NCBI GenBank assembly: GCA_000310025.1 | Contig: FN649730.1 | Coordinates: forward strand, 778,860 to 842,859 | DNA: 64,000 nucleotides | Reading direction: 5' to 3' | DNA from: Ectocarpus siliculosus | Lineage: Eukaryota > Sar > Phaeophyceae > Ectocarpales > Ectocarpaceae | Shown: piece after piece, positions 36,026 through 46,170 of the stretch | Layout of the letters: each line of letters starts with the position of its first letter | Position numbering within the stretch: the first letter of the stretch is position 1 | Notes under the pieces: model-generated | Told to the model about the DNA's origin: nothing | Seen by the model: the letters and a program-made list of their open reading frames with translations, nothing else | Databases searched by the model: none | Translations under genes and position numbers: made by a program

Positions 36026-37196
36026 GTGTGAGTGGGACCGGGGCACCGTTAAACCTGTCGCCGGGGAACAGGAACCATGTGCGGATCTCGATGGGAGGAT
36101 GCAACTTCGTCTCAAGTGCGAAAAGGTGTAATATTGTCCCTCTCGAAACTCGTCGCTTGGACCGGGGATACGTCAGTGTTGCTAGGCACTTCGGCCTGTT
36201 TCCTGGGGAATATGCGACATATTCACGGGAAATAGTCTCGAATGAATGGGTTCACGCAAGGGGTTAAATGTAGAAACTGATGTGGGTTTTCATGCCTGTG
36301 TTTCGTCGATCCTTCGAGAAGTTCCGTAGTGAGGCTCTAAGCAATCGAGGCGCCCGCTTGTCCAAAACCAAAACAACGAAGGTACGATTGTTTAATTAGC
36401 GTACAACCTTAGACTATGCGTAGTGTTTCGTTTAGCTGTAACATACCGCCTCCGACTATGTGCAATGTGTTGTTCAGCTGTAATAATATGTTTCTCTACT
36501 GTTGGCAACCGAGGAGCCCGAAGGCCTCCGGAAGATGTAGGGCCCAAAACGATATGTTATCCTATGATTATTTTCGATGGTAACAGATCGGAACTGAAGC
36601 AGGTTGGAGTTCATCCACTCGGGATTCAACGTACTTATCATCACCGCGATGAACTCAGTCGTTCCGGTATTGGTAGGTCTATCCCTGCGCCCTTGTAGAC
36701 CTCGTCGGTGTGTGAACATCCAAATTTTCAAATGTCCTTGTGTGAACGCCGTCAGACACCTACATGTACACATCCGGTATATTTGTGGACACAGCAGCCT
36801 GGGTCACGGCTGTCGGTGTTGTTATCGTTGTTGTCGGCGTTGTTGTTGTTCCGCCACTACACACGTGAATTAATGACCGTGTATTCAGGAGTCAACGTTA
36901 TCGTCATGTGTGCGTTTTGCACACCCGGTTGCGGGACCGCACGCCATACCATACGCAGACTACACGCTCTACAAATCCATGAATTCTACGCAACAAACCC
37001 GGTGCGCAGGGGCGTCGAGGCTGTCGTCTGTCGTGTCTATAGTCAACTGCTGTCGGCTTCGTGCGTACCAGATAGTGGAGTGGCATCATTTTTCTTGGTG
37101 TTTTGTTCGTCGACCTCGGATTTCGCTTCTTCTGTTCTTCCAGGTCGACTGCCGTTGGTGCCGTGCGTTGGTGCCGTGCCAACGGTGTTCAACCGT
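36026..37196. other. No gene seen between the LRR exons and the retroelement
   Basis: Only short unconvincing open frames are present. It may hold the 3' end of the LRR gene and the 5' flank (or remnants of the 5' LTR) of the retroelement. I could not match it to sequence at the element's 3' end. Confidence 0.4.
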
Positions 37197-37310
37197 CCGA
37201 TACAATGTACCATGGCGTGCAGCAATCACCCAGACTGTGGTGTGCCCGGGCATGAGCATGGCCAAACGGTCCTGTTGTGCGACACATGCCTTGGTATGCT
37301 ATGTCCGCCT
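37197..37310 (+). repeat. Retroelement leader segment, first direct copy
   Basis: The CGTCCGATACAATGTACCAT block continues through a short reading frame, MACSNHPDCGVPGHEHGQT, ending in LCDTCLGM. The frame carries paired Cys and His (C, H-x2-C, H-x-H, C-x2-C). It is nearly identical to 38222-38335, with only two or three base changes. A Gag N-terminal start is possible. Confidence 0.8.
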
Positions 37311-37724
37311 GCGCCAATCTCCGCTGGTCGCTGATCGACTGTAGAATGAAACGTTTACCCGTCGGATCCAGCCGATCCGTGGCGGTTCCGTTCACCGCTC
37401 TACTTCTTCTGCTGTTGCTGAGGGCATGCTGTTTGAGACCGCCGCCACACTGGCATCTCTTCAGGCAAGTGACCACACACCAGACACGTAGGTTTGGCTT
37501 GCGGTGAGGTGGATGCCATGTTGGTGCACGGTGCAATGATGTGAACGGTCGCCCCGGATCGCGGAGGAACGCGGAGGAACATTTACCCGTCGTCGTCGGG
37601 TCATGGATCGTGGATCATGCCGAACTTCTTTCATGTTGTCGACGTGGACTACTGCTTGGGACCGTTACAGCACGGCCATGTCTTGAACGCACACCCGCTG
37701 GCCAATTGGCCAACAACTTATGTA

Positions 37725-37756
37725 TGTATGTGCATGTGCATGTGCATGTGCATGGA
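37725..37756. repeat. GTGCAT hexanucleotide repeat
   Basis: About four GTGCAT units inside the retroelement leader, followed at 37830-37890 by a G/T-rich GGTGTGGT low-complexity tract. Confidence 0.8.
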
Positions 37757-37948
37757 CACGTTGACGTGTCGTGCGGCGATAGTCTAGAGGATATGGCAAT
37801 GTCGCGGTTCCGGTTTTTCCGGTTTTGGTGGCGTGGTGTGGTGGTGTGTGGTGGTGCGGTGGTGTGGTGGTGTGGTGGGGGGGTTGTTTGGATACCCCCC
37901 CGGGTGTTTTTGGTTTGAGTTTGGGGAAAGAATGAGAGACAGACACGC

Positions 37949-38054
37949 TGTAAGACTGAAACACTTTGTGCCAGCCAAACTCCCAATCAATCAAGACCGC
38001 CGCTGGAAGAGACAGATAAATCTGTAAGACTGAAACACTTTGTGCCAGCCAAAC
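37949..38054. repeat. Short direct repeat in the retroelement leader
   Basis: CTGTAAGACTGAAACACTTT..GTGCCAGCCAAAC occurs at about 37949 and again at about 38023, a period of about 74 bp. Confidence 0.7.
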
Positions 38055-38221
38055 AATTCCAGGGTCTGCTCATATCCACGGTGATCACCTCTGTTTCTAT
38101 ATACCCTTTCGCTCAAAACTCACCATTTTGGTGTGCGCCAACACGATGAAACTGGCCAGCGTGCTGTGCGGAACCACCGATTGGGGTTTTGACTGCGGGA
38201 CCACCACCGGTTGAGGTCGAC

Positions 38222-38335
38222 CGTCCGATACAATGTACCATGGCGTGCAGCAATCACCCAGACTGTGGTGTGCCCGGGCATGAGCATGGCCAAACGGTCC
38301 CGTTGTGCGACACATGCCTTGGTATGCTACGGCCG
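38222..38335 (+). repeat. Retroelement leader segment, second direct copy
   Basis: Second copy of 37197-37310. The encoded short frame again begins MACSNHPDCGVPGHEHGQT but ends early at a TGA near 38335, just before the Gag open frame. Confidence 0.8.
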
Positions 38336-39210
38336 TGACACCGTTTGACTCGATTGATACAATGTGGCAGGCGTTCGCGCCTTTGGCCACCAACAAAACT
38401 CCCGCTTTAGGAGGTTCAGAGTATTTTTCTTTGTCTTCCACGCCTGGTTCTTCGCAGCCCCGGCGTTCCCAGAATCGTGCAACTGCACCTGCGCCTTCGG
38501 GCCGGTGGGCACAAGGTTCTGCACAAAATCATGTTGTTTTGGCAGTTCAGTCTCAGGGCGGCGATGATGATCCGTTTTCCCGTGATTATAATGCATGGCC
38601 CGCCACACAGGGCGATTGGTCGAATGTGTACCAAGTCAGTTCCTCTTTCCGTAACACCGGTGACCCTTTTTTGTGGACTCCTCTCTTGACTCAGGACGCT
38701 CGCTCGCAAGCGTTTCGAGAGAACCGTAACCGTTGTTTGAACTGCTCTGGTGATGACCATTCCATGAAACACTGCCCAGCTTCTTTCACAAATTCTAGCG
38801 GTCTGTTGAACCCAGAACTAGGTGAGCTGCACGACAACTCTGACGCTTCCCGACGTTGGCAAGGCCGTATGAGGTCTTACCGTCGCAAGCCACACACCGG
38901 TTCAGGTGCTGGTGGCGGGCGTAGCAAGCGTCACTCTTCGTCTTCGCGTAGAAATCACGCAGGCGACTACCGTAACAACGGTAACTCCCAGAATGATGTT
39001 CGCAATAATGGAAATCTTGCTCATAACTCGCGACAGCCGTCCACAGACAACACCCATCACACTGGTGCTCTGTCTACATACCGACCGCAATCGTCGGTCC
39101 ACACAGGCTCTCCTCGTGGCGCTTCCGTTTCGTCCAACTACAATGCTACACAGCCGGGAAATTTCCAATCTGGCGGTCAGAATGGCCACAATACTCGTGG
39201 GTCCAACTGA
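38305..39210 (+). CDS. gag: Gag-like protein with CCHC zinc knuckle
   Basis: An open frame of about 300 codons. A zinc knuckle CLNCSGDDHSMKHC (C-x2-C-x4-H-x4-C) lies at about residues 143-156, the nucleocapsid signature that binds the element's RNA. It is followed by a very basic R/K- then S/N/G/Q-rich tail. The upstream 140 residues are S/T/Q-rich with no clear capsid fold, so the capsid part may be truncated. The frame start is uncertain because the upstream leader is duplicated. It is in the same frame as the NADAR region, separated by stops. Confidence 0.75.
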   Translation: MRHMPWYATAVTPFDSIDTMWQAFAPLATNKTPALGGSEYFSLSSTPGSSQPRRSQNRATAPAPSGRWAQGSAQNHVVLAVQSQGGDDDPFSRDYNAWPATQGDWSNVYQVSSSFRNTGDPFLWTPLLTQDARSQAFRENRNRCLNCSGDDHSMKHCPASFTNSSGLLNPELGELHDNSDASRRWQGRMRSYRRKPHTGSGAGGGRSKRHSSSSRRNHAGDYRNNGNSQNDVRNNGNLAHNSRQPSTDNTHHTGALSTYRPQSSVHTGSPRGASVSSNYNATQPGNFQSGGQNGHNTRGSN

Positions 39211-39303
39211 CTCGTCGGTGGTGGTTCGTGTACCTCCCCCGACCCGCCTTCGGCACCATCGGGACATATTGCACGTTTTTCACAAGTTGTACGTGTATCA
39301 GGG

Positions 39304-39735
39304 ATGGTGGAGCGAGGTGCTCCTGCCCTGCGAAACGCTGGTGCCCTTGCACCCGCTGTTTCTTCTCCATATTCGGACAAGAGGGTTGGGAATGCACAAG
39401 ACGATGCCGTTCCCCTTTCACCCTCCGACGTTTCGCTTGCGACCTCTGCTACTTCGCCTCTTTCGATGGGTATTTTTTCGGGAAATTACTCCCCCGAGGC
39501 GAGTGCCGTGTTGAGGTGCGGGAACAGAGCGACCAGACGCGCGGGGCCACCGAGTGTAGTTCGGCAGCTCCCCCCGGCGTCTGCAGGTAAGACCGGCAAG
39601 AGCAATAGCAATGCGCTTTATATGATTGAGGAGGATTTGTCAGAAGTGGTCAATTCTGATGCGTCTTCTGATATTCTTGTCATTCGTCTGCGCTCGCTGC
39701 CGCCGTTGGTCCGCCAGCCGCCGCAGCACCGGTAG
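39304..39735 (+). pseudogene. Low-complexity Gag-Pol linker fragment
   Basis: An open stretch of about 143 codons, S/P/A-rich, in the same frame as Gag and the downstream NADAR region, closed by TAG at 39733. No domain is recognisable. It is likely a former linker of a longer polyprotein, now broken by stops at 39208 and 39733. Confidence 0.4.
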
Positions 39736-39912
39736 CGGTTTCGTCAGATCCGACCGACGATTCTCACCCGGTGGGGCTAAGCAGACCCCACCAATTGCCA
39801 ACGCGAACGATCGTGCAGAGGTGCAAACCAGGAACATCCCGCGATCGACGTTGAGAGTGTTGACAGCACCGTCTCCAGAGGACGCTTAAGAGACGCCCGC
39901 CGTAAATACGGT

Positions 39913-41076
39913 ATGCTCGCGATCCTTGTCACGGAGGACCTTGCACCATCCAACGTTGTGTTGACAGACAAAGCACTGGTGGCCGCTCCTAGCGAAAGCG
40001 ATCTATATGCCCCCTGGTCCGAATCGGATGCCGGTACGGTAGAAGATCTAGAAACGGACAGCCCTATACGAAGCGTGGCGCCCCCGTTTATCTCGGCAAA
40101 TTCGGCAGTGGATTCGAATTCTCCGATGGACCCACCCCCTGATTTAGGCAATTTAGCAATGGATGTAAATCCCTTTGCCCGTACACCTGGCACCGGCCCA
40201 TCTGCAGAAGATGTTGACCATAATGCTGCCCGGGCGTCTCCCACTTCAGGCCATTTAGCAGTTGACACACATCCTGCTCGTACTTCTCGTCATCGTCCGT
40301 CCTCGGAAGACGCTGGTTTCGATGCTACTCAGGAGTACTCCAATTCAGACGTGGTCCTATTTTGGAAATCCCCTTCTCCCTTCTGTCAATGGACCCCATC
40401 TACTTTTGTCGTTGATGGTACTTCGTATGTGTGTGCAGAGCAATTTTTTGCTGCAGAGAAAGCTCGTCTTTTCGGCAACCGCGAATGTCTACAGAACATC
40501 ATGAGAGTTTCCGACCCCGATCTACACAAGAAGTATGGTCGTGCTGTCCAGGGTTTCGACCAAACTCTCTGGGAGAAGGAGCGCGAGAATATCGTGCTGA
40601 CCGGCTCTTACGCTAAATTTTCCCAAAATCCAGAGATGAGACTACACCTCCTTGGATCCGGAGACAAACTTTTAGCAGAAGCCAGTCCTTATGACTGCAT
40701 TTGGGGAATCGGTCTTCGTGCAGATCATCCGGACGCTTGTCGTCCGTCTCGTTGGCGTGGTCTAAATTTGTTGGGTGTAGCTTTACAGAACGTTCGCCAA
40801 CTTTTACGATCAAACGCCCCACAGCCAGAACGTAGTTCTCGCTTAGCGGCTTCGGGTGAAACGCCCAGGCCAGATCGTTGTAACGTGTTCGAAGTTAATC
40901 CTTCCACGCATCATCGGCTGTCGACGGCACCTACCTGTGCCGTCGTCTTCGGAACGTTTCGCAATACGCCACTAGTACCCCGTCCGATCATGACAACAGC
41001 GTTTGGGCTGTGTCTCGGGACACTGACCATTCTGGTCCTCAGTCGCCTTTGCTTCCTGAGCAAGGTCCTAGTTTAG
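39913..41076 (+). CDS. NADAR (YbiA-like, DUF1768) domain region of the retroelement
   Basis: A 387-codon open frame. About 130 residues of acidic linker precede a NADAR domain at about residues 148-300. It reads FWKSPSPFCQWTPSTFVVDG, then CAEQFFAAEKARLFGN (the E-Q-F helix with the conserved Glu and Lys), KYGRAV, WEKERENIV, KFSQNPEMR, LLGSGDKLLAEASPYD, IWGIGL and GLNLLGVALQNVR. These are the hallmark blocks of the family, in order and uninterrupted. NADAR proteins hydrolyse ADP-ribose from guanine and are linked to NAD/ADP-ribose metabolism. The position between Gag and protease suggests it is made as part of the polyprotein. The end overlaps the protease frame (+/-1 shift near 40950-41010). 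It is the best-preserved frame of the element. Confidence 0.85.
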   Translation: MLAILVTEDLAPSNVVLTDKALVAAPSESDLYAPWSESDAGTVEDLETDSPIRSVAPPFISANSAVDSNSPMDPPPDLGNLAMDVNPFARTPGTGPSAEDVDHNAARASPTSGHLAVDTHPARTSRHRPSSEDAGFDATQEYSNSDVVLFWKSPSPFCQWTPSTFVVDGTSYVCAEQFFAAEKARLFGNRECLQNIMRVSDPDLHKKYGRAVQGFDQTLWEKERENIVLTGSYAKFSQNPEMRLHLLGSGDKLLAEASPYDCIWGIGLRADHPDACRPSRWRGLNLLGVALQNVRQLLRSNAPQPERSSRLAASGETPRPDRCNVFEVNPSTHHRLSTAPTCAVVFGTFRNTPLVPRPIMTTAFGLCLGTLTILVLSRLCFLSKVLV

Positions 41077-42317
41077 TCGGCGGTGTAATCACCGTTGACG
41101 ATGACTCTTTCACTGCACGAATCCTCACCCATTGTGGCTCGGCTTCTACGCAATTTGGATGTGTGGCATTGCTGGACACCGGTTCACCCCAGACTTTCGT
41201 TAGTTCATGAACTTGGGAGTCCATGAAAGCCACGGGTGCAGCTTCGTCGTTGTTTGAAACACGCACCCATCCTCGTTGTTGGGGAGGGTTTGGTGAGTCC
41301 GCCCCCCTTCAAACGTCGACCATGGTCCGTTTGAGCGTGCAGTTTCTTCGGCGAAAATTCCCGACCGCTTCTCTCGCCGTTTGGGCGTATGTTGTGCCTG
41401 ACGGTGTTATGCAACATGATGTGTTGCTCGGCAGAGATAGTTGGATGCGGTTTAGCAACCGTTCCTACCGTGCCTTGCCCACAAGACGCCCCAGTGATCG
41501 CGTTTTCGGGGAACTGACTTTAGCCCACCATAACCAGGGTGGTGCTGAAGCTTTTGTGCATGATGTCACTGCTCGTGGGGGTAGTTTCCAGCTTAGATAT
41601 GCTGGCCGAGATCCAATTCAATTGCTGCCTGAACACCAACTTGTTCCAGTTGATTTAGTTCGCCGTGATGGGTCTCCTGCCCTTGTAGGCAATTATCTGG
41701 TAGATATGTTTGCTCAAATGTCCATGTTTTCTTCAGAAGAACATTTTGTTACTCATGGCCACCAACGTGTGCCATTAGCGGGAGTTTCGAGTTTGGAACC
41801 GGGTGATGTCTTGGGTACCGCTTCAGCGCCCCTTCTCAAGGTTCCTCTCGGTGCGTTTCCGTGTGATAACGACGGAGCTGGTCTTCCGGCCACCGCCGTT
41901 CCACCCACTCCCGCTTCGGACACCTCGCAATCTGACCAAACGGACCCTGGCCCCGTTTTTCACTACGATGGCTCCGGTTCGACAGCGTCACCGATGGCTC
42001 ATTCGTTTGTGTATGATTTGCATGAAGGGACCGCCAAACCGCAGCATCCGGCGCCTGGTTCGGATCCTTCTGATTCGACTCCTCTTTCACGTCCTTCGGC
42101 TCTTTTGGCGCGTTTAGCACCAGATCAACGTGCCAGTTTCTCTCGTGTATGGGATAAGCTCCCCCGTCACTTGCGAGAAATCACGTTTAATTTACATGGT
42201 CCTGGTTGGACACCGGACGTTATTGCCGAATTGGGTAATGTGCTATGTGAATACCACGACGTGTTTTCCAGTTCACCTACGGATTCGGTTCTTGTTCATT
42301 GTTCCCGTTCAAGTTGA
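41010..42317 (+). pseudogene. Retropepsin-like aspartic protease region, interrupted
   Basis: CVALLDTGSPQTFVSS holds the D-T-G active-site motif of retroviral-type proteases. An in-frame TGA at 41208-41210 follows at once. The same frame then continues for about 360 codons and includes DVLLGRDSWMRF (the conserved hydrophobic-G-R-D C-terminal protease motif), then a Pro/Ser-rich linker and a segment (WTPDVIAELGNVL..YHDVFS) typical just before Ty3 reverse transcriptase. The frame shifts near 42300. Confidence 0.75.
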
Positions 42318-43444
42318 CCGTTCCCCCCGGCAGTGAGCCCGTTACATCTCGTCCGTACCGAGTTAGTCCTCCGGTTTCGAAGCAAGTGGACGCTATTATC
42401 GACCAATATCTTGCTGCGGGTCTTATACAACACTCGACGTCACCGTACTTGAGTCCTTTGGTTGTGATACCCAAGAAATCCGGTGGTGTTCGCATCACCG
42501 TAAATTATCGTAAGTTGAATAAACTATATGCTCTTAGCCAGCTTCCGATTCCTAGAGTTGATGATACTCTGGACAAATTGTTGAAGGGAAAGATTCATTC
42601 TCTCTTTGACATGAAATCTTCGTTCCATCAAATCACGGTTCATCGTGATACCATCCCTCTCAAGGCGTTTGTTACGTCTTCTGGGCTGTTTGAGTGGTTG
42701 AAAATGCCTCAGGGCAGTGCCGCTGCTCCCGGATGGTTCTGTAAGGTCGTCAACGAAGTCATCAAAAATCTTCGGGGTGTTGCGTCGTATCTGGACCTCA
42801 TTGTCTTTGATGAGACCCCGGCCGCTCATGTAGCGACCACTCGCTCTCTTTTCGAAAGATTGCGCGAGCACAATTTGAAACTGACTCCTCCGAAAGCCAC
42901 TATTGGCGCCACGGAAGCCGAGTTTCTTGGGCACACTATATCTCCGGACGGAGTCCGGCCCAATGGTGAAAAAGTTGTTGCTCTCACCAAGATGCCGATG
43001 CCCAAAGACACCAAGCAGCTTCGAGCTTTGCTGGGTGGTTTGGGCTATTACCGGAAGTTTCTTCCACAGATGGCTAAGCGTATTCGCCCTCTTACGACTC
43101 TTCTTAAGAAGAATGTGAAGTTTGAGTTCACGGGTTCAATGGCATCGGTCGTTCGCCCACTTCTCGAGGAACTGGCGAACCCTCCAGTTCTGGTGTATCC
43201 AGATTGGGATGCTGTATCCGACGGTGCGCGCCCTTTTCGTCTCTACTGTGACGCGAGTAAAGATGGGTTTCGTGGAACTTTGGAACAAGAGCAACCTGAT
43301 GGAACTATTCGGCCCATCGTTTTCGTTAGCCGAGCTACTTTGGAGTCTGAGCGTCATTGGACTCCTCTGGATCTTGAAGCTGGCCGCATCATTTGGTGCA
43401 TCAAGCGCCTTCGCGGTTACCTATGGGGCACCCACTTCCCTTGA
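42299..43444 (+). pseudogene. pol: Ty3/gypsy reverse transcriptase and RNase H, damaged
   Basis: RT blocks are clear: SPLVVIPKKSGGVRITVNYR, LFDMKSSFHQI, MPQGSAAAPGWF (in place of the usual GL.NAP), AEFLGHTISPDGV and the LRALLGGLGYYRKF connection helix. RNase H follows with LYCDASKDGF, RPIVFVSRATL and LDLEAGRIIW..LRGYLWG. The catalytic loop reads SYLDLIVFD, so the second Asp of the usual Y-x-D-D is absent, consistent with loss of one codon. The frame ends early at 43444, and the RNase H tail (VQRWLEFLTAYS, then RKGSSNGNVDFLSRLP) is spread over two other frames. This copy should be inactive. Confidence 0.85.
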
Positions 43445-45126
43445 ACACCTTGCAAAGGTGGGGGAAAACAACGCTCGCGTTCAACGTTGGTTGGAGTTCC
43501 TCACGGCATACTCTTGAGTATCGCAAGGGTTCGTCTAACGGCAATGTTGACTTCCTTTCTCGACTACCGATAGAAGCTACCGAGCGTGACCGTTCTGGCC
43601 GCAGTCGTTTGACTCCGTCGGCTGAAGATGAAGCGGTTTATTTTATCCGCTCTTGTGGATTTGTGCCTTCTCGCCATCGAGCCGGTGTTGGCTTGGGTGG
43701 GCTCGTCCCGTCCGCCCCGAGTTCAGTCTTGGGTGGGCTACCGCCTTCTTCAGCTGATTTTGCTGATTTTCGCGAGCACGGACCGCGCGCTACTGTCGCT
43801 CATTCCGGAGTTCCCTCGGGCGTCTGGTCTGTTAGAGGTTTAACCCCGACTATTATCGGTGCTTCGGGCTCTACAACCGCTCGCAAACGCCCTCCCTTGG
43901 TCACCTCGGATCGTTCTGCAGTTTCGACTGCTGCTGATGTTTTTTCCGTACAGAATGCGACAGAGACGCCCGCTACACGCCCTGGTGCTTCATCCAGGCG
44001 CTCCCTGGATCCTACCGATCTAATTTCGACACGGACCCGTCGGCGAGCTGCTGCTGCCGCCGGTAGTCCGCGCCCGGCTGTGGACTATGGCTTTTCCCAG
44101 CCGCAGGACTCGCTTCTCGAGCCGACTGTCCCTCAGTCTGTAGCTCGTGCGCCTCGTGCTCATCAATCTTCGGCTTCCCGGCCGGTAGATTCCGCCACTT
44201 CGGCGCCACTGAGTCCAATTCCGGAGATGGCCGTTCGCTCAGACCCGACACCGCCGACGCCCGCGTCTGGACCATTGCTTGGTTCGGTGCGTGTTCCGCC
44301 GGCTGTTGATATCCCAGTACTTGCGGGCGTGGAGCTCGATTTCCGCGAATCGGTTGAGCGTTTTTCCCATTCTGATTGGGCGCGAGAACAACGCGGTGAA
44401 CCCGTGTGTGATGCCGCCATACGCTACATCCTTCTAGGTCAACCTCCCGAATTACCGCCTAGTTTTCTTGACCACCTTCCGTCACACCGTCGACCTTCGT
44501 TTTCGGACATCCGTGAATTGGCACACAAAGGCCGGTTGCACGTTGACGACAATGACGTAGTACTTCTCGTTAAGAAGCCCACCACAAACACTTCTGCCAC
44601 TTCCACGCGCCATGGCGGGCGTGCGGCACGTCCCCTCAACGACGAACCTAATAGGGTTTACGTCCCCATGTTGATGCGCCCATGGATCATGCAGGTCTGT
44701 CACGCTAATGCGTCTTGTCATCTTGGTGCAGCTCGTACGCGGTCTATGTTAGAGTGTTTCTACTGGTGGGTAGGCATGAGCGTCTGTACCAAATGGTGGA
44801 TTCGCCATTGCCTCAAGTGCCAAGCTCGTAAAACTTCCCGACAAACGGCCCGGTGGCCCATTTTAAGCTTGCCACTGCCGTCCGGACCTGGAGTGTCCGT
44901 GAGTGTCGATTGTTTCGGCCCACTGCCGACTACCCCTAGGGGTAACACTTACATTCTGCTCTTCACCGACCGATTTAGTCGGCGTGCTGACATGTACGCC
45001 GTTACGGCTGCTGAGTTTACCGCTGAAGGTACTGCAGATTTTTTAGTGAATCGGAATATCCCTCTGTGGGGTTGCCAAAGCATCCGAGAGAGCGGAGTTT
45101 CGACGCTCGATCCGAGAAATGGATAA
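43393..45126 (+). pseudogene. pol: RNase H tail, linker and integrase N-terminal half
   Basis: A frame of 577 codons. GNVDFLSRLP closes RNase H. A long Pro/Ser/Ala-rich linker (about 43570-44330) is unusual in length. The integrase zinc-binding domain follows (CHANASCHLGAARTRSM ... WIRHCLKCQARK; H/H/C/C). The core begins at VSVDCFGPLPTTPRGNTYIL, which holds the first catalytic Asp. The frame loses homology at about 45090 and stops at 45124, where the inverted segment begins. Confidence 0.8.
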
Positions 45127-45129
45127 CTT

Positions 45130-45533
45130 GTGCTGCTCGCGTACTAGCTCGTATGCACGGCGTTGGCGATCAGCAGCGAGGTCGCAATATTGGAGATGGT
45201 CGCGTGACCACGAGCATAAGGATGCTCGATGACAGTCATCGGAAGGCGAGGCAAACGGTTGATGTGCACCTCATTAGGTGCTAAACCGGTGGCCGCGCTA
45301 ACAGAGTTATTACGCGCAAACTCTACATGAGGGAGATGGACATCCCAATCATCTTGCCTTTCGTTAACGACCATGGCAAGCGTTTGTGCCATAGTATGGT
45401 TAACTCGCTCGACACCACCATTTCCATTAGGATGGTACGAACTGGTGGCCACTTTGCGAACTGCGAGACGTATGTAAACGGCTTGTGACAGTTTCGAGCA
45501 AAATTGTGTGCCATTGTCTGATAAAAGACACAA
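45130..45533 (-). pseudogene. pol: Integrase core second half, inverted
   Basis: The minus strand reads LLSDNGTQFCSKLSQA, SSYHPNGNGGVERVNHTMAQ and DWDVHLPHVEFARNNS, then a LAPNEVHINRLPR-type segment. These are the second Asp and the Glu of the D,D-35-E integrase triad and the following helices. They belong between the plus-strand sequences ending near 45090 and resuming near 45533, so about 400 bp has been inverted in place. Confidence 0.85.
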
Positions 45534-46170
45534 GCTTCCGACTTACACCATCGGCGATTGGGTTTGGATCTATAATACCGAATCTACCATTCGCTCCGGC
45601 GTTCGATCAGGCACCGACGACAAGGTTCTCAAAGCGAAGTTATCGTTGCTTTGGACCGGTCCGTTTAAAGTGTTGGCTGTAGGCCCCTGTTCGAAAGCCC
45701 CTGATGGCAGTCCTCTCGCGGCCAAGTTGTTATACTTGGATCTTCCGTCGGACCTGCCGGGCAAAGACTCGAAACGTCGTGTTTCGGCCGCACGCTGCAA
45801 GCCATGCGCTAACCCGCATGACGCTGAGGACTTGCCACGGTTTCTGCCGGCTGGTCTCACGCAGTATGTTTTAAAACAACTATACGACAACTCTCCTCCG
45901 TATCATGTTACAGAAAATGACGTCTCGACTTCGGTCGAACGTCTCGAGGTGGTACTGGTCACCAGTCTGTTCGCGGTCGTGGTGGCGGTATCGCTGTTCT
46001 GTATTAGACACATTGGAAGGGTCTTCTCCGCCCTTCTTGGGAGCGTGAGATGGACCTTCAGCACTCTCGATCGCAGATTCTCCGGTATTGGACGGGTACG
46101 CCCGATCAACACCGTCAGACGAATCGCCGTTACAGTGCAATGCGTATTGGCGCAGCCGCACGCGAATTGA
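45534..46170 (+). pseudogene. pol: Post-integrase region with GPF-like module
   Basis: The plus frame resumes with KLPTYTIGDWVWIYNTEST and KLSLLWTGPFKVLAVGP, the W/GPF-type module found C-terminal to Ty3 integrases. A hydrophobic stretch near the end (VVLVTSLFAVVVAVSLFCI, about 45950-46010) looks like a membrane segment, which is unexpected. It may be a frame artefact or an envelope-like remnant. Confidence 0.65.
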
